NCBI GenBank assembly: GCA_947375085.1
Contig: CANCEQ010000081.1
Coordinates: 1-12,654, forward strand
DNA length: 12,654 nt
Source: Flavobacteriales bacterium
Lineage (GTDB): Bacteria; Bacteroidota; Bacteroidia; Flavobacteriales; Crocinitomicaceae
Reading direction: 5' to 3'
Shown here: positions 1 to 6,846 of the stretch, one piece after another
How positions within the stretch are numbered: position 1 is the first letter of the stretch
How the letters are laid out: every line of letters starts with the position of its first letter
Notes under the pieces: model-generated
Database searches by the model: none
What the model saw: the letters and a program-made list of their open reading frames with translations, nothing else
What the model was told of the DNA's origin: nothing
Position numbers and translations under genes: made by a program

Positions 1-42
1 TAAAAATAAAGCAATTAAACTTATAAGAGAAAGTTTTGTCAT
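1..42 (-). CDS. Start of an unidentified exported or membrane protein (partial, runs off the left edge)
   Basis: An ATG at 42-40 on the minus strand opens a frame of 14 codons that is still open at the window edge. The peptide, MTKLSLISLIALFL, has one early lysine followed by a hydrophobic run, which is the shape of a Sec signal peptide or first membrane segment. The call is supported mainly by the well-spaced Bacteroidota promoter at 72-101, which would give a leader of about 25 bases ending at this ATG. No ribosome binding site of the Shine-Dalgarno type is visible, as is usual in this phylum. The product cannot be named because only the N-terminus is present. Confidence 0.55.
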   Translation of the reverse strand, partial: MTKLSLISLIALFL

Positions 43-71
43 TTTGTGTGAATTGAATTAATAATAATTTT

Positions 72-101
72 CAAAGTTAAAACATACTCTTCACCAACAA
101 A
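72..101 (-). promoter_or_regulatory. Bacteroidota-type promoter for the left-edge gene
   Basis: Read on the minus strand, TTTG (101-98) is followed after exactly 18 bases by TAACTTTG (79-72). This matches the Bacteroides/Flavobacterium primary sigma consensus (-33 TTTG or TTG, -7 TAnnTTTG, spacing near 17-21). Transcription would start at about 65-67 and reach the ATG at 42. It is the best-formed promoter in the window. Confidence 0.65.
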
Positions 102-154
102 CCAACAAAGAATAGTTTTATAAACAGAATGCATGTCAATAACCGTTCCAAAGA

Positions 155-221
155 AATTGACAATTGATAATTAAGAATGGATAATTATAAATTGCCAATT
201 CTAAAATATCAATTGTCAATT
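155..221. repeat. Long imperfect inverted repeat downstream of the CoA-transferase gene
   Basis: Bases 155-169 and 207-221 are perfect 15-base inverted copies. The pairing continues inward with two mismatches (170/206, 173/203) and one bulged base (197), to arms of 155-180 and 195-221 with about 24 base pairs and a 14-base loop at 181-194. It lies 12 bases beyond the stop codon of the gene at 234-1475 and before the promoter at 72-101. It could therefore end the upstream transcript and insulate the next gene. It is AT-rich and has no GC-rich core, so it may instead be a small dispersed repeat. Related words recur at 6345-6396 and 7831-7853. Confidence 0.7.
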
Positions 222-233
222 ATTAATTGTTAA

Positions 234-1475
234 TTAAAAAATAAGTTTTTCCCGATGATCTGGATGTGCAATACTGACTAATAATTCAGCTCTTTCTTTT
301 AACGATTTTCCGTATAAATTCACTGCACCATATTCTGTCACTACCCAATGAACGTGCGCTCTAGTGGTGACAACACCAGCCCCTTGTTTTAAGAAAGGAA
401 CAATTTTAGATTCTCCTTTTGAAGTAACAGACGGAAGAGCGATAATTGGTTTTCCTCCTTCAGAAAGAGAAGCACCTCTTATAAAATCCATTTGACCACC
501 AACTCCCGAATAAATATGATTTCCAATAGAATCAGCACAAATTTGACCTGTTAAATCCACTTCGATAGCACTATTGATAGCCGTCACTTTTGGATTTTTA
601 CGGATGATTTCAACGCTGTTTACATAAGCAAAATCCAACATTTTAACCATTGGATTATCGTTTATAAAATCGTATAATTTTTGAGAACCCACTGCAAATG
701 AACCAACTATTGAATTTCGATGTCTCGCTTTTTGAGAACCATTAATCACACCTGATTCAACTAAAGGAATAATTCCATCCGAAAACATTTCAGAGTGAAT
801 CCCTAAGTTTTTGTGATTTCCCAAACAAGCTAAAACCGCATTTGGAATTGCACCGATTCCCATTTGAAGCGTTGCTCCATCTTCGACTAATTCAGAAATA
901 TTTTGTCCAATTTTTCGTTCTATTTCAGTCAGATTATGCATTGCGATTTCAGGAAGAGGTGAATGATGTTCTACCTTAAAATCTATTTTTGAAATATGAA
1001 TAAATCCATCACCATGCGTTCTTGGAACAAATTTATTGATTTGAGCAATCACAATTTTAGCTGACTGAACGGCTGCTAGAGAAATATCAACGGAAGTTCC
1101 AAGTGAACAATACCCATGGACATCTGGAGGCGAAACCGAAATTAACGCAACATCAATAGGGATTGCACCTGAACGAAATAGGGAAGGAGCTTCACTTAAG
1201 AAAACAGGGATGTAACTTCCGCGATTCGATTGAATGTTTTCGCGAATATTTTGTCCAACGAAAAACGATTTAATATGGAATGAATCTTCAAATTCCTTTC
1301 GAGCATAAGGAGCATCTCCTTCTGTATGCATTGCGTAAATACTGACATTTTTCAATTCTTCAGCACGAGCTGTCATCGCTTCAATTAAAGCAGATGGAGC
1401 AGCAGAACAAGAATGAATAAAAACGTGTTGATTCGATTGAATATTCTTAACAGCTTCGTTTGCAGATGTAAACAT
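234..1475 (-). CDS. Acetyl-CoA hydrolase/transferase family protein (4-hydroxybutyrate CoA-transferase-like)
   Basis: This 413-residue cytoplasmic enzyme belongs to the family of acetyl-CoA hydrolases and short-chain CoA-transferases (Cat1, 4-hydroxybutyrate CoA-transferase). These transfer CoA between acetate and an acyl acid, or hydrolyse acetyl-CoA, through a glutamyl-CoA thioester. Visible family motifs are QMGIGAIPNAV (residues 204-214), GIHSEMFSDG (225-234) with Glu229 as the probable catalytic glutamate, GVGGQMDFIRGA (324-335), VVTEYGAVNLYGKS (378-391) and the C-terminal HPDHREKL. Length is slightly below the usual 425-430, and both halves are complete. The start is the first in-frame ATG and suits the N-terminal domain. 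The gene follows the ABC exporter on the same strand after 78 (or a few fewer) bases with no clear promoter or terminator between them, so co-transcription is possible. The acyl substrate cannot be read from the sequence. Confidence 0.9.
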   Translation of the reverse strand: MFTSANEAVKNIQSNQHVFIHSCSAAPSALIEAMTARAEELKNVSIYAMHTEGDAPYARKEFEDSFHIKSFFVGQNIRENIQSNRGSYIPVFLSEAPSLFRSGAIPIDVALISVSPPDVHGYCSLGTSVDISLAAVQSAKIVIAQINKFVPRTHGDGFIHISKIDFKVEHHSPLPEIAMHNLTEIERKIGQNISELVEDGATLQMGIGAIPNAVLACLGNHKNLGIHSEMFSDGIIPLVESGVINGSQKARHRNSIVGSFAVGSQKLYDFINDNPMVKMLDFAYVNSVEIIRKNPKVTAINSAIEVDLTGQICADSIGNHIYSGVGGQMDFIRGASLSEGGKPIIALPSVTSKGESKIVPFLKQGAGVVTTRAHVHWVVTEYGAVNLYGKSLKERAELLVSIAHPDHREKLIF

Positions 1476-1553
1476 TTTTAATTTATTAAAGAAATTTTAA
1501 ACTCACTCAATCTCAACTTCGAAAAGCTCAGTTTTCGATTGTTAAACTTAGAC

Positions 1554-3308
1554 TTACTTTTTTTCCTCTGCCAATTGTTTTTTATACATTTCAGCGTATT
1601 CACCTTCCATTTGAATTAATTCAGAATGAGAACCTTGCTCGATTTTTTCGCCATTTTCAATCACTATGATTTTGTTTGCATTTCGAAGAGAAGAAATACG
1701 GTGACTTACTATTACTGAAGTTTTAAGCTTGGTATCAGACTTTAAGTTTTGTAAGATAATCTCTTCTGTTTCAGTATCTACTGCAGAAAGACAGTCGTCC
1801 ATAATCAAAAGGCTTGGTTTACGAATTAATGCACGAGCGATACTCACACGTTGTTTTTGTCCACCACTTAAATTGACTCCTCTTTCACCTAAAAGTGTTT
1901 CGAATTTGTCTGGGAATTGTTCGATATTATGGTAAACGTGCGCTTTTTTAGTTATTTCAATTAATTCTTCTTCCGTTACATTTTTATCGTTAGAACCGAA
2001 TTTGATATTGTTTCCAATAGTGTCAGAGAATAAAAATACATCTTGAGGAATTACACCAGTTTGCTTTCTAAAGTCGTGAATGTTAATTTCTTTAATATTA
2101 ATTCCATCAATGAATATGTCGCCAGAAGTTGGATCGAATTGACGCATAATCAGATTGATAATCGTTGATTTTCCACTTCCAGTTCTTCCTACTACAGCGA
2201 AAGATTCATTTGGTTCAATCTTAAAACTTAAGTTTTTAATGGCTTCTATTCCAGAGTTTGGATAAGTATAACTAACGTTTCTGAATTCAATGGCTCCTTT
2301 GAAAGTAAAAGGGGAGTTATTCGAATTAATTATTTCAGGCTCTTCTTTCAAGAATACATTGATTCGTTCTTGAGATGCTGCAGCTCGTTGAATAATTGAG
2401 GTTACCCATCCAACACTTGCAAATGGCCAAGTTAAGTTATTTACAAAGAAGATGAAAGCAACAATTTCCCCTAATGTGATAGTGTTGTTATAAGTCATTA
2501 AACCACCAATGTAAATTGATAATAAGGTACTTAGTCCAATCAAAAATGTAATTGTAGGCATGAAAAGAGCGTTCACCAAAACTAATTTCATGTTACGTTT
2601 TTTGTATTCGTCAGCTGACGTGTCAAATTTATTTTTTGATTCTTTTTCTCTACTATATGCTTTTACTACTCGTATTCCTGAAAAAGTTTCTTGAATCAAG
2701 GTTGACATGTTTGATTGTTCTTGTTGAACTTTGTGACTCAATTTGTTCATCTTACTTGAAACTTTGTATATCAAGAAAGACATCAAAGGAAGAGGTAGTA
2801 ACACAAATAACGTTAACGTACCATTAATCTGAATCATTTGAGAAATGATCATTGTGAAAAGTACAGCTAAATTGATTGTATACATTACACCTGGACCAAG
2901 ATACATTCTAACTTGACTCACGTCTTCAGAGATGCGATTCATTAAATCTCCTGTGTTATTCTTTTTAAAGAAAGAGTAGTCTAGACGTTGGTACTGATTG
3001 TAGATTTCATTTTTTAAATCGTATTCAACCAAACGCGACATGATGATAATACTTTGGCGAAGACAGAATAAGAAAAAACCTTTCATAAAGGCTAAAAACA
3101 TGTAAAAACCTCCAATTTTTAATAGCAATGTTAAAAAGCTAGAAAAGTTTTTTAAATCGGCTGTTTTGAATAAGTCATCGACTGTACTTTTCACAAACAT
3201 AGGCATTTGCACACCGAAATAATTCGAAAGAATAATAAACAACACACCCAAAAGCATGTGCCATTTGTATTTTATAAAATATTTATTCAGATAACTCAGT
3301 GACTTCAT
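1554..3308 (-). CDS. ABC exporter, fused permease and ATPase (MsbA/MDR-like), Asp in place of the Walker B glutamate
   Basis: A 584-residue half-transporter: an N-terminal exporter membrane domain with about six helices (roughly residues 15-305) and a C-terminal ATPase domain (about 335-584). It shows Walker A GRTGSGKST (374-382), Q-loop Gln422, signature LSGGQ (480-484), D-loop SAVD (508-511) and H-loop His536. Walker B reads LLIMDD, so the usual catalytic glutamate is Asp505. I chose the ATG at 3308 rather than the one at 3383: the 25 extra residues look unlike a family N-terminus, whereas MKSLSYLNKYFIKYKW is typical, and a promoter-like box at 3354-3361 would start transcription downstream of 3383. 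The substrate is unknown; lipid or drug export is usual for the family. No partner subunit is encoded next to it. Confidence 0.93.
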   Translation of the reverse strand: MKSLSYLNKYFIKYKWHMLLGVLFIILSNYFGVQMPMFVKSTVDDLFKTADLKNFSSFLTLLLKIGGFYMFLAFMKGFFLFCLRQSIIIMSRLVEYDLKNEIYNQYQRLDYSFFKKNNTGDLMNRISEDVSQVRMYLGPGVMYTINLAVLFTMIISQMIQINGTLTLFVLLPLPLMSFLIYKVSSKMNKLSHKVQQEQSNMSTLIQETFSGIRVVKAYSREKESKNKFDTSADEYKKRNMKLVLVNALFMPTITFLIGLSTLLSIYIGGLMTYNNTITLGEIVAFIFFVNNLTWPFASVGWVTSIIQRAAASQERINVFLKEEPEIINSNNSPFTFKGAIEFRNVSYTYPNSGIEAIKNLSFKIEPNESFAVVGRTGSGKSTIINLIMRQFDPTSGDIFIDGINIKEINIHDFRKQTGVIPQDVFLFSDTIGNNIKFGSNDKNVTEEELIEITKKAHVYHNIEQFPDKFETLLGERGVNLSGGQKQRVSIARALIRKPSLLIMDDCLSAVDTETEEIILQNLKSDTKLKTSVIVSHRISSLRNANKIIVIENGEKIEQGSHSELIQMEGEYAEMYKKQLAEEKK

Positions 3309-3320
3309 ACGATATTTTCC

Positions 3321-3328
3321 TATTTTTG
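3321..3328 (+). promoter_or_regulatory. -7 promoter box candidate for leucine dehydrogenase
   Basis: TATTTTTG matches the TAnnTTTG consensus on the plus strand, followed by GCAGC. Transcription would start at about 3335 and give a leader of about 70 bases before the ATG at 3405. No TTTG or TTG is found at the right distance upstream, so only half of the promoter is supported. Confidence 0.4.
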
Positions 3329-3353
3329 CAGCGTCTAAAAATGCATATCGGTG

Positions 3354-3361
3354 CAAAAGTA
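3354..3361 (-). promoter_or_regulatory. -7 promoter box candidate for the ABC exporter
   Basis: On the minus strand TACTTTTG matches TAnnTTTG and is followed by CACC. The transcript would begin at about 3347 and reach the ATG at 3308 after some 40 bases, which supports the shorter start of the exporter. A -33 element is not evident. The box points towards the plus-strand box at 3321-3328. Confidence 0.42.
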
Positions 3362-3404
3362 AACAATAGACTTGAAATAACATTATATAACTATTCGCGT
3401 TAAC

Positions 3405-4502
3405 ATGTTCGAAGTAAAAGAAATTCAGGACACGGATTTAGCTACAAATCCAGTCATTGCTCAAATGAGTAAGTTTAATCACGAACAAATTTTGTTCTGT
3501 AATGACAATTCAACTGGATTAAAAGCAATTATTGCTGTCCATAATACAGTTCTAGGTCCTGCTTTAGGAGGAACCAGAATGTGGATGTATAAAAACGAAA
3601 TGGAAGCTTTGAACGATGTTCTTAGACTTTCTCGTGGAATGACCTATAAAAACTCAATCTCTGGATTAAATCTTGGTGGTGGTAAAGCCGTAATCATTGG
3701 TGATTCATACACAATGAAATCAGAAGCGTTGATGAGACGTTTCGGTAAATTCGTAAACAGTTTAGCTGGAAAATATATTACTGCAGAAGATGTAGGTATC
3801 TCAACTTTAGATATGACTTACGTGAAAATGGAAACAGATCACGTTGTAGGTTTACCAGGTAAAAGTGGTGATCCATCTCCTGTAACTGCACACGGTGTAT
3901 ACATGGGGATGAAAGCATGTGCCAAAGAACAATTTGGTTCTGATTCATTAGAAGGGAAAAAAGTTGCTGTTCAAGGTGTTGGTCACGTTGGAGAATATTT
4001 AGTGAAATTTTTAAGAAATGAAGGTGCAATTGTTTCTATTGCAGACATTCACGAACCATCTTTAAAAAGAGTTTCAGAAACTTACGGAGCGAAAGTGGTA
4101 GGTTTAGATGAGATTTACGATATCGATATGGATATTTATGCTCCTTGTGCTTTAGGTGCAACTGTAAATACAGAAACATTATCTCGTTTAAAATGTTCAA
4201 TCATTGCTGGAGCTGCTAATAATCAATTACAACAAGAAAATATTCACGGTATTGAAGTAATGAAAAAAGGGATCATTTATGCTCCTGATTATGCTTTAAA
4301 TGCAGGTGGTGTTATTAACTGTTACTCAGAAGTGAAAGGGTTTACATCTGAATGGGCTATGAGTAAAGCAGATGAAATATACAATACGATTTCTACAATC
4401 GTAAAACGTTCTAAAACTGAAAATGTTCCGACGTATCAAATTGCGAACAAATTAGCGGAAGAAAGAATTGAATCAATTGGTAAAGTAAAATTACCTTTAT
4501 AA
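3405..4502 (+). CDS. ldh: Glu/Leu/Phe/Val family dehydrogenase, probably leucine dehydrogenase
   Basis: A 365-residue cytoplasmic enzyme, full length for leucine dehydrogenases, which oxidatively deaminate branched-chain amino acids with NAD+ to the 2-oxoacids and ammonia. The substrate domain holds GMTYKNSISGLNLGGGKAV (residues 78-96). Lys82 and Lys94 correspond to the substrate-carboxylate and catalytic lysines of the family, and Asp129 in TAEDVG to the catalytic aspartate. The coenzyme domain begins near residue 186 with GVGHVG (191-196). An acidic residue, Asp214, at the end of the next strand fits NAD+ rather than NADP+. PCALGATVN (248-256) and AGAANNQL (269-276) are family signatures. 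Valine or phenylalanine as main substrate cannot be excluded. The start is 96 bases from the divergent exporter start; nusB follows after 37 bases. Confidence 0.93.
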   Translation: MFEVKEIQDTDLATNPVIAQMSKFNHEQILFCNDNSTGLKAIIAVHNTVLGPALGGTRMWMYKNEMEALNDVLRLSRGMTYKNSISGLNLGGGKAVIIGDSYTMKSEALMRRFGKFVNSLAGKYITAEDVGISTLDMTYVKMETDHVVGLPGKSGDPSPVTAHGVYMGMKACAKEQFGSDSLEGKKVAVQGVGHVGEYLVKFLRNEGAIVSIADIHEPSLKRVSETYGAKVVGLDEIYDIDMDIYAPCALGATVNTETLSRLKCSIIAGAANNQLQQENIHGIEVMKKGIIYAPDYALNAGGVINCYSEVKGFTSEWAMSKADEIYNTISTIVKRSKTENVPTYQIANKLAEERIESIGKVKLPL

Positions 4503-4539
4503 ATAAAAGCGAAAGTGTATACTTTCTAAAAATAATAGC

Positions 4540-5487
4540 ATGCTGAATAGAAGACATTTAAGAATTAAAGTATTACAAGCGCTTTACGCATATTATCAAT
4601 CGGAAGAAGATAGTTTTCGTAAAACGGAAAATGAAATGCTGCAAGCCATTGAAAGGATTTACGATTTGTATATCTACTTAATGTTGACATTTGGCGAGTT
4701 GACTTCAATTGCGGCTCATAGAGTTGAGGAAAACAAAAAGAAAATTCGACCTTCTGAAGATGAATTGAATCCAAACATGAAATTCATAAATAATCAATTA
4801 ATTGAAGCCTTAGTTGAGAACAAAGAATTAAGAAGAATTTCAGAGGAAATAAAAGTGAATTGGGTTGGTGATGTTCATCAAGAAATGTTCAAAAAAATAC
4901 TTTTACAAATTCGTGAAAGTGAAATTTATTTTGAATACATGAATAGTCCTGAAAAAGGATTTGATCACGATAAACAATTTGCATTGGATTTATTTAAAAT
5001 TGAAATTGCTAATTCTCCAATATTATACGATTTCTTCGAAGAGAAAAGTATTCAATGGATGGATGATATCGATTTAGCTTGTTCAATGGCTGTAAAAACA
5101 ATCAAAGGATTTACAGAAGAAGGTGAAAATATCATTCTTACTTTATACAAAGACAAAGACGATGAATTAGAATTTGTTCGTGAATTATTGAGAAAAACAA
5201 TCTCATTCGATAAAGAAAATGTTGCTTTAATTGACGATTTAACTCAAAACTGGGACATCGATCGTATTGCGAAAATGGATGTTGTTTTAATGAAAATGGC
5301 AATTACTGAATTCCAAATTTTCAATAATATTCCAACGAAAGTTACATTGAATGAATACATTGAGATTTCTAAATTCTACAGTACTCCGAAAAGTCATACA
5401 TTTATCAATGGTGTTTTAGATAAAGCAATTGATCGTTTAACAAAAGACAATAAAATTCAAAAAGTAGGTCGTGGCTTAATTAGCTAA
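4540..5487 (+). CDS. nusB: Transcription antitermination factor NusB, extended Bacteroidota form
   Basis: NusB binds boxA RNA with S10 (NusE) and supports antitermination, chiefly on rRNA operons. The protein has 315 residues, about twice the usual 140. The N-terminus MLNRRHLRIKVLQALYAYYQ matches the arginine-rich first helix of NusB. The C-terminal part (about 235-302) carries the family core: WDIDRIAKMD, IPTKVTLNEYIEISKFYS (264-281) and THTFINGVLD-like SHTFINGVLD (285-294). Between them lie about 170 residues rich in acidic and amphipathic helix sequence with no motif I recognise; this extension is usual in Bacteroidota. The downstream DUF1573 gene starts 50 bases later. The gap from the dehydrogenase (4503-4539) shows no convincing terminator, so nusB may be read from the dehydrogenase promoter. 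Confidence 0.93.
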   Translation: MLNRRHLRIKVLQALYAYYQSEEDSFRKTENEMLQAIERIYDLYIYLMLTFGELTSIAAHRVEENKKKIRPSEDELNPNMKFINNQLIEALVENKELRRISEEIKVNWVGDVHQEMFKKILLQIRESEIYFEYMNSPEKGFDHDKQFALDLFKIEIANSPILYDFFEEKSIQWMDDIDLACSMAVKTIKGFTEEGENIILTLYKDKDDELEFVRELLRKTISFDKENVALIDDLTQNWDIDRIAKMDVVLMKMAITEFQIFNNIPTKVTLNEYIEISKFYSTPKSHTFINGVLDKAIDRLTKDNKIQKVGRGLIS

Positions 5488-5537
5488 CTCATTAATGTTG
5501 GATTTTAAATTTTTGATTATTAATTAAGAAACTTAAG

Positions 5538-5936
5538 ATGAAAAATAAATTTATCGCTTTTTTAGGACTTGCTCTCATAGTTCAGGCTTGTGGAGGAGAA
5601 GAGAAAGTAGAAATAGGTAATAAAACTTCTATGGAAGTTAATTTAGTTTACGATGCAGGTAAAGTTGTTCGTGGCGAAGTGATTGATGCTAAATTCACGA
5701 TTAAAAATACAGGAGATTTTCCTTTGGTTTTAGGAGAAGTAAAAGGTTCTTGTAGTTGTACAGTTGCTGAAAAACCGGAAAAACCTATTCAACCAGGAGA
5801 AGAAGGTGTTGTAAAAGCACACGTGACAACGCAAGCTGCAAATGCTGGACCATTAGCAAAAGTGGTAAACATTGTTGCAAATACAGAACCTTCAAGAACA
5901 GAGGTAGTTATACATGCAAATGTAATTGATAAGTAA
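5538..5936 (+). CDS. DUF1573 domain lipoprotein
   Basis: A 132-residue protein with a short signal peptide and a lipobox, VQAC, at residues 15-18, so Cys18 is probably lipidated and the mature protein membrane-anchored. The residues after the cysteine, GGEE, are acidic. The rest is one DUF1573 domain, an immunoglobulin-like beta-sandwich common in Bacteroidota: FTIKNTGDFPLVLGEVKGSCSCT (53-75, with Cys72 and Cys74 forming the family's characteristic CxC), then the proline-rich turn and IQPGEEGVVKAHV. Its biochemical role is unknown. It sits between nusB and yajC, 24 bases before the latter, an order I know from other Flavobacteriia, so co-transcription with both is likely. Confidence 0.9.
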   Translation: MKNKFIAFLGLALIVQACGGEEKVEIGNKTSMEVNLVYDAGKVVRGEVIDAKFTIKNTGDFPLVLGEVKGSCSCTVAEKPEKPIQPGEEGVVKAHVTTQAANAGPLAKVVNIVANTEPSRTEVVIHANVIDK

Positions 5937-5960
5937 TAATTTAAATTAAAAATAAACAAG

Positions 5961-6230
5961 ATGAATCAACAAATTATAATGTTAGTTTTGATTTTAGTGG
6001 TGTTTTATTTCTTTATGATTCGCCCTCAAATGAAAAAACAAAAAGAATTGAAAAAATTCAGAGAGAGTATCAAAGTTGGAGACAAAGTTGTTACAATTGG
6101 TGGAATTCACGGTAAAATTTTAGAATTAAACGATACAACTGTTTTGATTAGTTCTGAAGGAAGTAAAATCCGTTTAGACAAATCGGCTATTTCAACTTCT
6201 TCTGAAGATTTATTGTCAGCTATTAAATAA
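5961..6230 (+). CDS. yajC: Preprotein translocase accessory subunit YajC
   Basis: An 89-residue inner-membrane protein that associates with SecDF at the Sec translocon and may help late stages of protein export. It has one membrane helix (about residues 4-20) followed directly by the family signature FFMIRPQMKKQKE (17-29), and a cytoplasmic beta-rich domain with VGDKVVTIGGIHGKI (39-53). Length is normal for the family. It is the last gene of this block: the hairpin terminator at 6293-6323 follows. In several Flavobacteriia I recall a YbbR-like gene and coaE after yajC; neither is found here. Confidence 0.95.
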   Translation: MNQQIIMLVLILVVFYFFMIRPQMKKQKELKKFRESIKVGDKVVTIGGIHGKILELNDTTVLISSEGSKIRLDKSAISTSSEDLLSAIK

Positions 6231-6292
6231 GGTCAAAGAATTTTAGGTAAAAGGTCTTAGGTCTTATTTATTCTAAAATTTTAAAATAAATT

Positions 6293-6323
6293 AAAAAAGT
6301 TCGGGTTTTACTCGGACTTTTTT
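6293..6323 (+). terminator. Intrinsic terminator after yajC
   Basis: Arms 6293-6306 and 6310-6323 form a 14-base-pair stem with two G-T wobbles and a TTT loop. The core is GTTCGGG paired with CTCGGAC. It is flanked by six A on the left and six T on the right, followed by GTTTTTG. The A and T runs are part of the stem, so it could also stop transcription from the right. It lies 62 bases past the yajC stop. Confidence 0.85.
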
Positions 6324-6344
6324 GTTTTTGTACTATTTTTAACA

Positions 6345-6396
6345 TCAATTAATTATCCATTATCAATTATTCATAGTCAATAACAAATTATCAATT
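6345..6396. repeat. AT-rich intergenic repeat, copy 2
   Basis: This stretch is built from variants of ATTATCAATT, with exact copies at 6359-6368 and 6387-6396. It also holds AATTATCCATT (6351-6361), whose reverse complement occurs inside the inverted repeat at 155-221. It fills most of the leader of the lipoprotein gene at 6401 and ends four bases before its ATG. Confidence 0.5.
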
Positions 6397-6400
6397 CAAT

Positions 6401-6838
6401 ATGAAATCTATTTTACTTTATTTTACGGTTGCATTAGTAGCAATTTCTTGTAATTCGAAACATGAATCTGTTGATTGCGGACCTTGCGGTGTAAATATGA
6501 ATAGAGTAGAAGCGCCTGAGACTCCTGAGGAAGCGATAATTCAGAAAAAAGAAGCAGACACTTCAACTACGGGTAATGCAGAGTTTAAAGAGAATAAAAA
6601 GAAAATTGAAGTTATCTATGGAGAGCAATGGGATTTCTGTAAATGCGTAGTTTTGAACGATTCATTAGATAAAGCAGCCAAAGCTGGAAAAATGGATGAT
6701 AAATTCATGGAGCGATTTGATGAAGTAGACACACATTGTAAATCATTCTTAGTAATGGATAATATCAGAACTCCAGAAGAAAGAGAAAAACATGAAAAGA
6801 AAATCAAAAAATGCTTGAAAGAAGCTGGGGTTAGATAG
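6401..6838 (+). CDS. Small cysteine-containing lipoprotein of unknown function
   Basis: A 145-residue protein. Signal peptide residues 1-16 end in VAIS before Cys17, a good lipobox, so it is probably a membrane-anchored lipoprotein. The mature part has six further cysteines: Cys26 and Cys29 in DCGPCG, Cys80 and Cys82 in FCKC, Cys113 in HCK and Cys138. A charged, probably disordered linker spans about 35-68. A helical C-terminal half follows, from about DFCKCVVLNDSLDKA to EEREKHEKKIKKCL. I recall similar conserved hypothetical proteins in Flavobacteriales but no function. CGPC resembles a thioredoxin active site, yet there is no thioredoxin fold around it. It begins right after an AT-rich repeat and is followed 8 bases later by the zinc-ribbon gene. 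Confidence 0.8.
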   Translation: MKSILLYFTVALVAISCNSKHESVDCGPCGVNMNRVEAPETPEEAIIQKKEADTSTTGNAEFKENKKKIEVIYGEQWDFCKCVVLNDSLDKAAKAGKMDDKFMERFDEVDTHCKSFLVMDNIRTPEEREKHEKKIKKCLKEAGVR

Positions 6839-6846
6839 TTTTATCT

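Noticed and set aside
1519..1538. Hairpin with 7-base arms (TCGAAAA / TTTTCGA) between the exporter and the CoA-transferase gene, possible terminator
   Set aside because: The stem is short and AT-rich and is not followed by a T run on the minus strand; it may be chance.
3309..3383. Longer exporter start at 3383
   Set aside because: The 25 added residues do not fit the family N-terminus, the candidate -7 box lies within this segment, and the next in-frame ATG at 3308 gives a normal protein.
3778..4029. Open frame of 83 codons on the minus strand, and similar short frames at 1729-1935, 2636-2827, 4565-4774 and 6616-6807
   Set aside because: Each lies opposite a well-supported gene, has no recognisable family features, and has no promoter or leader of its own.
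4511..4526. Hairpin GAAAGT-GTAT-ACTTTC between leucine dehydrogenase and nusB
   Set aside because: Only six base pairs and no T tract, so it does not support a terminator.
5820..5825. CACGTG core, possible parS site near parB
   Set aside because: The flanks do not match the parS consensus (TGTTNCACGTGAAACA) on either side, and the core lies inside the DUF1573 coding sequence about 6 kb from parB.
6252..6265. Tandem seven-base repeat AGGTCTT after yajC, possible regulator site
   Set aside because: Only two copies, located between the yajC stop and its terminator where an operator would have no obvious target.
6476..6489. CGPC motif suggesting a thioredoxin-like protein
   Set aside because: The motif sits ten residues after the lipidated cysteine, with no strand-helix pattern or cis-proline region of a thioredoxin fold around it.
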